64,000 bases of DNA from Amycolatopsis echigonensis. GTDB lineage: Bacteria; Actinomycetota; Actinomycetes; Mycobacteriales; Pseudonocardiaceae. This document shows positions 8,724 through 15,000 of this stretch, piece after piece. Each line of letters begins with the position of its first letter. The first letter of the stretch is position 1. A model generated the notes under the pieces. That model was not told the origin of the DNA, did no database searches, and saw only the letters and a list, made by a program, of their open reading frames with translations. Where the stretch lies: NCBI RefSeq assembly GCF_014174495.1, contig NZ_JACJHR010000013.1, positions 1-64,000 of the forward strand, given 5' to 3'. Position numbers and translations under genes: made by a program.

Positions 8724-9226
8724 TTCCGCTCCGGCTGCTTCTCCGTGGGCAGCGACGCCGCCAGCAGCGCTTCGAGGTCCTCGCGGCGTCGCAGCATCAA
8801 CAGGCTCCACTCGCTGCGCTGCACCACGTACCCGTCCTGGTTGAGTGCCTTCATCAGGAACGTCGTGACGCCGTACTTGTCGTCCTTTTCCTTCTTCGCG
8901 GTCACCTCGGCGGTCACGTAGATCGTGTCGTCGATCGCGACCGGCTTGAGGTAGCACAGGTTGTCGATCCCGTAGTTCGCCTGGATCGACGGGCCGAACT
9001 GGATCAGACCGGTCATGATCGAGTACGTCAGCGAACCCTGCACCAGCCGCTTCCCGAACCGGGTCTGCTCGGCGTAGTGCTTGTTGGAGTGGATCTCGAT
9101 CCAGTTGCCGGTGAGGGCGCAGTAGTTGACGACGTCGGCCTCGGTGATCGTCCGCCCGCCGGAGCGGAAGGTCTGGCCGACCTCCAGCTCGTCGTAGGGC
9201 ATGTCGATGCGGTTGTTGATCCCCAT
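8720..9226 (-). CDS. MaoC-like hot-dog protein, candidate enoyl-CoA hydratase with Asn for Asp
   Basis: 168 aa, one hot-dog domain. The hydratase-2 signature G-D-x-N-P-x-H appears as TGNWIEIHS: His46 is kept, but the catalytic Asp is Asn41. The rest, including RFGKRLVQGSLTYSI, is typical of single-domain MaoC proteins. It would add water across the double bond made by the upstream dehydrogenase. The Asp-to-Asn change makes hydration less certain; it may need a partner subunit or act only as a binding protein. ATG at 9226 with GGAGAG upstream. It overlaps the next gene by four bases. Confidence 0.8.
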   Translation of the reverse strand: MGINNRIDMPYDELEVGQTFRSGGRTITEADVVNYCALTGNWIEIHSNKHYAEQTRFGKRLVQGSLTYSIMTGLIQFGPSIQANYGIDNLCYLKPVAIDDTIYVTAEVTAKKEKDDKYGVTTFLMKALNQDGYVVQRSEWSLLMLRRREDLEALLAASLPTEKQPERK

Positions 9227-9250
9227 TGATCTTCTCTCCTCAGAACAGGG

Positions 9251-10420
9251 TCAGGCGGGCAGGCGCATCGACTTCGCGATGATCGTGCGCTGGATCTGCG
9301 AGGTGCCGCCGCCGATCGTCGACTGGATGCTTTCCCGCAGGTACCGCTCCATGTCGCCCTCGGGCAGGTTCGCGTAGCCGCCGAGGATCTGCATCCCGTC
9401 GAGCGCGCACTGCTTCAGGGTTTCCGAGCCGTAGAGCTTGGCCATCGAGGTCTCGCGCGCGGCGGGCAGGCCGTCGGCCTTCATCTGCGCCGCCCGGTAG
9501 CACAGCAGCCGGGCCGCGTCGACCCGCGTCTGGTTCTCCGCCAGCATGTGCTTGAGCACCTGGAAATCGCGGATCGGCTTGCCGAACTGGGTGCGCTGGT
9601 GGGCGTAGCGGTTGGCGTTGTTCACCGCCTCCTGCGCGTTGCCGGTATACGCGGCGGCGACCGCGCAGCGCTCCAGCTCCAGGTGCTCGGTGATGATCTT
9701 CCAGCCCTGGCCGACCTCGCCGAGCAGCGCGTCCGCGGGCACCCGGACCTCGTCGAGGAAGATCTCGGTGGTGCCGGTCGCGTGCCGGGACAGCGTCGGC
9801 AGCTTGCGGATGTCCAGGCCCGGAGTGTCGTTCGGGATCAGCAGCACGGACAGGCCGTTGTGCTTGTCGTTCTTGTCCGTGCGCACCAGCATCGCGATCA
9901 CGGTGTCCTTCGCCGCCGCGCCGCTGCACCACAGCTTCGAGCCGCTGACGATCCAGTCGCCGTTCTCGTCCCGGCGCGCGTGGGTCTTGGTATTGGCCGC
10001 GTCCGACCCGGCATCCGGCTCGGAAATCGAGACCGAGAACCGGATCTGCCCGTCGATGAACGGCTTGACGTACCGCGCCTTCTGCTCCGCGGTCCCGTAC
10101 TTGATGATGTTCATCGCGGTGAACGTCGGCACCAGCACCGAACAGGCGAAGTCGAAACCGAACTTGCCGAGGCCCTCGGCCATCAGAGAGTAGTCGAAGA
10201 TGTCCCCGCCCGAGCCGCCCTCCGACTCCGGGATCAGGATCCCGAGCCAGCCCTGCTTCGCGATCTTCTCATACGCCTCGTACGGGTACTGCCGCTCGAA
10301 ATCGCACTTGCGCACGTATTCGACGGTGATTTCGTTGTCCATGAAGTCGTTGACGGTTTTCAGCCATTCCGCCTGCGCTTCGTTCAGGAAATTCGCGCAC
10401 ATGATTTCCGGTACTCCCAT
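9251..10420 (-). CDS. Acyl-CoA dehydrogenase
   Basis: 389 aa, FAD-dependent. Family motifs are FSVSISEPDAGSDAAN, WIVSGSKLWCSGA and the C-terminal GGGTSQIQRTIIAKSM. The usual catalytic Glu of the [YG]-E-G-T motif is Gly here (TIGGGTSQ). A Glu in LELERC on helix G aligns with the base of isovaleryl-CoA dehydrogenase (Glu254), so the base has probably moved there, as in dehydrogenases acting on branched acyl-CoA. It would make the alpha-beta double bond. I use the ATG at 10420 (MGVPEI), which has GGAAA upstream; the longer frame reaches into the palindrome at 10473-10511. It heads the dehydrogenase/MaoC/aldolase module. Confidence 0.88.
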   Translation of the reverse strand: MGVPEIMCANFLNEAQAEWLKTVNDFMDNEITVEYVRKCDFERQYPYEAYEKIAKQGWLGILIPESEGGSGGDIFDYSLMAEGLGKFGFDFACSVLVPTFTAMNIIKYGTAEQKARYVKPFIDGQIRFSVSISEPDAGSDAANTKTHARRDENGDWIVSGSKLWCSGAAAKDTVIAMLVRTDKNDKHNGLSVLLIPNDTPGLDIRKLPTLSRHATGTTEIFLDEVRVPADALLGEVGQGWKIITEHLELERCAVAAAYTGNAQEAVNNANRYAHQRTQFGKPIRDFQVLKHMLAENQTRVDAARLLCYRAAQMKADGLPAARETSMAKLYGSETLKQCALDGMQILGGYANLPEGDMERYLRESIQSTIGGGTSQIQRTIIAKSMRLPA

Positions 10421-10472
10421 CACGGTTTCCATCAGATTAAGACCGCCGGACCGCAAAGCCAATTGACGATTC

Positions 10473-10511
10473 CCGAACCGTGGATTCGGGAATTCCGAAT
10501 CCACGGTTCAG
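10473..10511. promoter_or_regulatory. Operator-like element, copy 2 (symmetric, four half-sites; also a hairpin)
   Basis: Half-sites CCGAA (10473), TTCGG (10485), CCGAA (10495) and TTCAG (10507) are spaced N7, N5 and N7. The core 10475-10509 is a perfect 15-bp inverted repeat around GAATT. It overlaps the stop codon of the AMACR gene and lies 53-91 bases before the acyl-CoA dehydrogenase start. The hairpin could also weaken transcription between the two genes. The half-site spacing shared with 2369-2395 and 11712-11738 argues for a protein-binding site. Confidence 0.65.
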
Positions 10512-11665
10512 CCGAGCGCGCCCGAACCGCGCAGGTCCGCCGCCTCGGCCGCCGAGAAACCCCAGTCGGCCAGCACCTCGTCCGCGTGCTCCCCCGGCGC
10601 GGCAGGCGGTCGCTGGATCGCGCCCGGCGTGCGGCTGAACCGAGGCGCCGGTGCCGGTTGCACCACGCCTTCGACCTCGACGAACGTGCCGCGAGCCCGC
10701 AGGTGCGGATGCTGCGGGGCCTCTGCCATGGACAGCACGGGCGCGAGGCAGACGTCCTGCCCCTCGGCAAGCGCGCACCATTCGTCGCGCGTCTTCGTCC
10801 GAAACACCTCGGCGAAGCGTTTCTTCATCTCCGGCCAGTGCTCGCGGTCGTGCTGGCCGGGCAGCTCGTCCTCGGTGAAGCCGAGCATCCGAAGGGTGTT
10901 GCGCCAGAACCTGGTCTCGTTCGCGGCGAGGCTGATCCAGCCGCCGTCCTTCGTTTCGTAGACCTGGTACCAGGGCGCACCGGAGTCGAGCCGGTTCGTG
11001 CCGCGTTCGTCGGTCCAGTAGCCCGCCGCGCGAAAGCCGTAGAACGCGGTCATCAGCGACGCCGAACCGTCGACCATCGCCGCGTCCACCACCTGGCCGC
11101 GGCCCGAGGTGCGGCTTTCCAGCAGCGCGGACACCACGCCGAGAGCCAGGTAGAGCGAGCCGCCGCCGAAGTCGCCGACGAGGTTCAGCGGGATCACCGG
11201 CGGCCCGCCCGCCTCGCCGATCGAGTGCACGACGCCGGTCAGCGACACGTAGTTGACGTCGTGCCCCGCCGCCCGCGCCCACGGCCCGTCCTGGCCCCAG
11301 CCGGTCATCCGGCCGTACACCAGCGCCGGGTTCGCGGCCAGGCATTCGTCCGGTCCGAGGCCGAGCTTCTCCGCCACGCCGGGGCGGAATCCTTCGACCA
11401 GCGCGTCGGCCCGTTCGACCATCCGCAGGACCGCGGCGACCGCGGCCGGGTTCTTGAGGTCCAGCGGCACCCCGCGCCGGCCGCGGTTCATCAGGGTGAA
11501 CCGCGGTGCGATCGGCGCGCCGCCGTCGTAACCGGGCGGGCGTTCGATCCGCACGATTTCCGCACCCAGATCGGCCAGCAGCATGCAGCCGAACGGGGTA
11601 GGCCCGACCCCGCCCAGCTCGACGATCCGTATCCCGGCCAGCGGCCCGGAATGCGTCTCTTCCAT
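10508..11665 (-). CDS. Alpha-methylacyl-CoA racemase-like (AMACR/MCR)
   Basis: 385 aa. It resembles mycobacterial MCR more than transferring CaiB proteins. GRMTGWGQDGPWARAAGHD contains the His of the racemase pair (His126 in MCR). NLVGDFGGGSLYLALG contains the partner Asp (Asp156 in MCR), and GAPWYQVYETKDG matches the region of Glu241. It would epimerise the 2-methyl centre of a branched acyl-CoA so that the dehydrogenase can use it. ATG at 11665. It is the first gene of the 290-11665 set, with an operator copy 47-73 bases upstream. A second paralogue is at 21452-22660. Confidence 0.85.
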   Translation of the reverse strand: MEETHSGPLAGIRIVELGGVGPTPFGCMLLADLGAEIVRIERPPGYDGGAPIAPRFTLMNRGRRGVPLDLKNPAAVAAVLRMVERADALVEGFRPGVAEKLGLGPDECLAANPALVYGRMTGWGQDGPWARAAGHDVNYVSLTGVVHSIGEAGGPPVIPLNLVGDFGGGSLYLALGVVSALLESRTSGRGQVVDAAMVDGSASLMTAFYGFRAAGYWTDERGTNRLDSGAPWYQVYETKDGGWISLAANETRFWRNTLRMLGFTEDELPGQHDREHWPEMKKRFAEVFRTKTRDEWCALAEGQDVCLAPVLSMAEAPQHPHLRARGTFVEVEGVVQPAPAPRFSRTPGAIQRPPAAPGEHADEVLADWGFSAAEAADLRGSGALG

Positions 11666-11711
11666 CCTCGCAACGCTACGCGCGCGGGCGGCGGAAACCT
11701 ATTTCGCAAAT

Positions 11712-11738
11712 CCGAAGCGGCGCTTCGGGAATTCCGAA
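11712..11738. promoter_or_regulatory. Operator-like element, copy 3
   Basis: CCGAA (11712), TTCGG (11724) and CCGAA (11734) with N7 and N5 spacers. This is exactly the reverse complement of the copy at 2369-2395. Its left part CCGAAGCGGCGCTTCGG is a perfect 8-bp inverted repeat around one G. It lies 47-73 bases before the AMACR start, a normal position for an activator site. It could also serve the divergent hydrolase. Confidence 0.65.
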
Positions 11739-11910
11739 TCGATCGTCCCGGACGGTCTGCTCACGATACGGCAGCCCCGCTCGGGGATCCATTCCAGCAT
11801 CGCGTCTTTCCGGCGCACCATTCGGAGCGGGGCGTTCAAGGACGCCGCCGAACTCCCCGTCCGCGCCGGGACCCGACAGCCGAGCCACGTCCGACCGCCG
11901 CGCCGCCTCG

Positions 11911-11962
11911 GACAATGTGTTCCTGGGAGAACCTTGTCCCAGGCTGGAATCGTCCCATTGTC
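11911..11962 (+). promoter_or_regulatory. Nested inverted repeat upstream of the hydrolase
   Basis: GACAATG (11911-11917) pairs with CATTGTC (11956-11962). Inside it, CCTGGGA (11922-11928) pairs with TCCCAGG (11937-11943). It is 100-150 bases upstream of the hydrolase ATG. It may be a two-part operator or a leader-RNA fold. Confidence 0.4.
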
Positions 11963-12061
11963 GGGTCCCGCGACGCGCGGCATCGTCGAAGGCAGCGGCC
12001 GGAGCACCCTGGCCCGGCCGGCGGAAATCGCCTGGCAACACGGGAAAGAAGACGAGAGACG

Positions 12062-12976
12062 ATGAAGACGAACGTGCGCTTCCCCAGCGCCGGCCTCAGC
12101 CTGGCCGGGCTGCTGTTCACCCCCGACGACCACACCGGCGCGCCGCTTCCCGCGGTCGTCGTGTCCCACCCGGGCGGCGGCGTCAAGGAGCAGACCGCCA
12201 GCATCTACGCCGAGCGCCTCGCTGGCGAGGGCTACGCGACGCTGGTGTTCGACGCCGCGTACCAGGGCGAAAGCGAGGGCGAACCGCGCGGGCTGGAAAA
12301 CCCGTTCCAGCGCGGCGAAGACGTCCGGGCCGCGGTCACCTACCTGACCACCCGCGACGACATCGACCCGGCCCGCATCGGCGCGCTCGGCATCTGCGCG
12401 TCCGGCGGCTATGTGCCGTTCGCCGCGCAGACCGACCACCGGATCAAGGCCGTCGCCACCGTCAGCGCGGTGGACATCCGCAGCCTGCTCGTCGAAGGAC
12501 TCGGCCGCACCCAGGGCCCGGAGGTCCTGCAGGCGATGCTGGACCAGGCTGGTGCCCTGCGCACCGCCGAGGCGCGCGGCGAAGCCCCGCTGATGCAGAA
12601 CTGGGCACCGGAAAGCCCAGAGGGCTTGGAAGAAGCACCGACGCTGTACCGCGAGGCGCAGGACTACTACCGCACGCCCCGCGGCGGGCACTGCAACTCC
12701 ACGAACGAATGGCCGCTGCGCAGCATCGACCAGATCGCCCAGTTCGACCCCTACGCGATGATCAAGCTGATCGCACCGCGTCCGCTGCTGATGATCATCG
12801 GTTCGGATGCCGACACCGGCTACTTCAGCCGCGAGGCGGTCGAGAAGGCCGACGAGCCCAAGGAACTCTTCGTCGTCGACGGCGCCACCCACATCAGCCT
12901 CTACGACAAGGACGAGCACGTCACGCCCGCGGTTGCGAAGCTGACCAGTTTCTTCGGCGAGCACCTCTCCGCCTGA
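12062..12976 (+). CDS. Alpha/beta-hydrolase with Cys-type nucleophile elbow
   Basis: 304 aa. The nucleophile elbow reads GICASGGY, with Cys where most hydrolases have Ser, as in dienelactone hydrolase. The oxyanion loop is [11 protein letters not shown], and GSDAD and GATHISLYD could carry the acid and His. It resembles the YcjY/Fsh1-like dienelactone-hydrolase relatives. A full-length paralogue with GVCAGGGY lies at 39656-40579. It is a monocistronic gene, divergent from the AMACR operon. The substrate (ester, lactone or thioester) is not evident. ATG at 12062 follows a GAGAG ribosome-binding site. Confidence 0.75.
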   Translation: MKTNVRFPSAGLSLAGLLFTPDDHTGAPLPAVVVSHPGGGVKEQTASIYAERLAGEGYATLVFDAAYQGESEGEPRGLENPFQRGEDVRAAVTYLTTRDDIDPARIGALGICASGGYVPFAAQTDHRIKAVATVSAVDIRSLLVEGLGRTQGPEVLQAMLDQAGALRTAEARGEAPLMQNWAPESPEGLEEAPTLYREAQDYYRTPRGGHCNSTNEWPLRSIDQIAQFDPYAMIKLIAPRPLLMIIGSDADTGYFSREAVEKADEPKELFVVDGATHISLYDKDEHVTPAVAKLTSFFGEHLSA

Positions 12977-12991
12977 GCAGAGAAAGTACCG

Positions 12992-13052
12992 GGTTCTCCA
13001 GCGAGAACCAGCCCCGGTGTGCGGACGCCCGGCAGGAGCGCCCGCACACCGG
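12992..13052. terminator. Two stem-loops between convergent genes
   Basis: The first hairpin is GGTTCTC-CAGC-GAGAACC at 12992-13009. The second is CCGGTGTGCGG at 13014-13024 pairing with CCGCACACCGG at 13042-13052. They lie between the stops of the hydrolase (12976, plus) and HyuB (13060, minus), so they probably terminate transcription from both sides. Confidence 0.6.
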
Positions 13053-13059
13053 CTGCCGG

Positions 13060-15000
13060 TCAGCGCCGGGAGGCCCGGACCCGTTCGGTCGCGGCCAGGT
13101 CGAGCACCAGGCCTTCCGGATCGGCGTGCGGATCGCCGGTGATCACCACGCCGAAGTCGCGCTCCGCGGCGGCGAGTGTCACGTACTCGTCGCGGACGTC
13201 GCGCAGCACGTGCTGGGGGTCGCGGTCCAGGGGGTCGCCCCAGCCGCCGCCTCCGTTGGTCACGTACCGCCAGGTGGCCCCGGCTTCGGTCGCCCAGCCG
13301 GGATCGCGGCCGTAGTAGAAGTACTCGCCGTCCGGACGCGGGGCCTGGGTCTTCGGATCCAGCGTGCCCGCGACGGCGACTGCACTGGCGTACGAGGAGT
13401 CGTCCGCGGGCACCAGGGTCGACGCACCGGTCGTCTCCGCACCGTCGCGGCCGAAGATCCAGACTCCGCCGAGAGCGCCGTCGTTGCCGCCGCGCACTCC
13501 GACGCCGCTCGCGTTGCGGAACCGCAGCGCGATGGTCTGATGCTGGCCGGGCTGGGTGTACATGACGTCCTTTGCGACCGAAGCCCCGCCGCGGAACGAA
13601 CCCGGACCGGCAGTGTCCGGAAGGAACTCGCGCCGCATGATGCGCAGCGGGAAGTCCGCTTCCAGCGATTCCGTCGACGGCGACATCAGGTTGAAGATGT
13701 AACTGCAGGAGAACCCGTCGCCGTCGCCCGCGGACGAACCGCCGCGCGGGCCGTGTTCGCCGCCCGCCATCGCCGAGCACATCCACGGAGTGCCGTCCGG
13801 GCCGACGCCGTACGCGTTGTGCACGTACGCCGCGCCGAAGTCGCCGCCGAGCGCGGCCTCCCCCAGCACCGAGCCCAACGCACGGCACAGCACCGTGTTG
13901 ATGAGCGCGGACACTTCGTAGTAGCAGAAGACCGCGCCGTCCGGCGGCAGGGCGCTGACCATCGACCCGGCCGGGATCACCAGATCGATGTCGCGGAAGG
14001 TGCCGGAGGTGAACTCGCTTTCCGGCGAGAGCAGCATTTTCAACCCGACGCCGATCGCGGTCTTGGCGTCGAGCGCACCGGCGTTGATGCAGGTTCGGGC
14101 CTGCCGCGACGAGCCGCTGAAGTCGGCTTCCAGCCTCGGGCCACGCTTGCGCAACGTGAGCGCGACGACGTACTCCTCGCTGTCGTCGACGCCGTCGGCG
14201 TCCAGCGAACCGGTCGCGGAGTAGTCGCCGTCGGGCATTTCGGCGAACGCCAGGCGCATGCTTTCCGCCGACGCGTCGCAGGCGTACCGCAGGCTGCCGA
14301 GGTACGCCTCGATGCCGTAGCGCTCGATGATCTCCTGGATCAGGCCCTCGCCGAGCGCGCAGCAGCTCTGCATGGTGCGGAAGTCCGGCAGCATCAGCTC
14401 GGCCATCCGCACGTTGTCGAAGATCAGCGAGAAGGTCTCCTTCACCGGCTCGCCCGCGTGGTAGAGCAGCCGGGGGCTGATCGAGATGCCGTCCTCGTAG
14501 ATGTTGTGCTTCGCCGCCGAGAACCCGCCGGGCGCGATGCCGCCGACGTCGAGCTGGTGCGCCCGCAGCGCGATGAAGCTCGCGATCCGTCCCTCGTGGA
14601 ACACCGGGCGGATGAAGCAGACGTCGTTGTAGTGGTTGCCCATCCGGTAGACGTCGTTGCAGATCAACAGGTCGCCCGGGACCAGGTTCTCCGGCCCGAA
14701 CTCCTCGACGGCGACCCGCACGCCCGCCGACATCGTGCCGAGGAAGATGGACAGCCCGTTCGTGACCGCGCTCATCGCGTAGTCCTGCTCGGGCGGCGCG
14801 CAGACGCACGCCGCGAAGTCGTAGCAGAGCGCGATGATCGGGGAGAACGCCCGGTGCAGCAGACCGGTGGTGACGTGCTGCGCGGAGTACCGGAGCCGGT
14901 TGGCCAGCACGGACGCGGTGAACCGGTCGCAGTCGTAGCGATCGAGGAACTGCTCGTCGGTGAGGTCGCGAAGCAGCGTTTCGGTCGTAGTGTCAGTCAT
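13060..15000 (-). CDS. hyuB: HyuB-type subunit of a hydantoinase-like ATP-dependent carboxylase
   Basis: 646 aa, in the range of hydantoinase B/oxoprolinase B and acetone carboxylase alpha-type subunits. Family features are DLLICNDVYRMGNHYND, FIALRAHQLDVGG, ADFSGSSRQ and the glycine-rich end VTNGGGGWGDPLDRD. It overlaps the HyuA gene by eight bases. Known relatives either open cyclic imides with ATP or carboxylate ketones (acetone and acetophenone carboxylases). The nearby zinc-ribbon protein and AMP-ligase point to ketone carboxylation followed by CoA activation. That is inference; no substrate residue can be named. It is the last gene of the 13060-23745 set. Confidence 0.85.
   Translation of the reverse strand: MTDTTTETLLRDLTDEQFLDRYDCDRFTASVLANRLRYSAQHVTTGLLHRAFSPIIALCYDFAACVCAPPEQDYAMSAVTNGLSIFLGTMSAGVRVAVEEFGPENLVPGDLLICNDVYRMGNHYNDVCFIRPVFHEGRIASFIALRAHQLDVGGIAPGGFSAAKHNIYEDGISISPRLLYHAGEPVKETFSLIFDNVRMAELMLPDFRTMQSCCALGEGLIQEIIERYGIEAYLGSLRYACDASAESMRLAFAEMPDGDYSATGSLDADGVDDSEEYVVALTLRKRGPRLEADFSGSSRQARTCINAGALDAKTAIGVGLKMLLSPESEFTSGTFRDIDLVIPAGSMVSALPPDGAVFCYYEVSALINTVLCRALGSVLGEAALGGDFGAAYVHNAYGVGPDGTPWMCSAMAGGEHGPRGGSSAGDGDGFSCSYIFNLMSPSTESLEADFPLRIMRREFLPDTAGPGSFRGGASVAKDVMYTQPGQHQTIALRFRNASGVGVRGGNDGALGGVWIFGRDGAETTGASTLVPADDSSYASAVAVAGTLDPKTQAPRPDGEYFYYGRDPGWATEAGATWRYVTNGGGGWGDPLDRDPQHVLRDVRDEYVTLAAAERDFGVVITGDPHADPEGLVLDLAATERVRASRR

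Larger units (their letters stand above)
11666..12061. other. 396-bp divergent intergenic region
   Basis: It separates the AMACR gene (minus) from the hydrolase (plus). It holds operator copy 3 near the AMACR side and a nested inverted repeat near the hydrolase side. I see no convincing coding sequence in it; open frames here lack a plausible start and any family resemblance. Confidence 0.6.

Noticed and set aside
10421..10504. N-terminal extension of the acyl-CoA dehydrogenase into the palindrome.
   Set aside because: No ribosome-binding site, and the added residues are encoded by the inverted repeat; the ATG at 10420 fits better.
10475..10509. Perfect hairpin read simply as a terminator.
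   Set aside because: Possible, but its half-sites and spacers match two other upstream elements, so an operator role explains more; both roles may coexist.
9548..12061. A long plus-strand frame that would extend the hydrolase upstream by more than 800 codons.
   Set aside because: It runs antisense through the acyl-CoA dehydrogenase and AMACR genes; only the last 304 codons resemble a protein, with a ribosome-binding site at their ATG.
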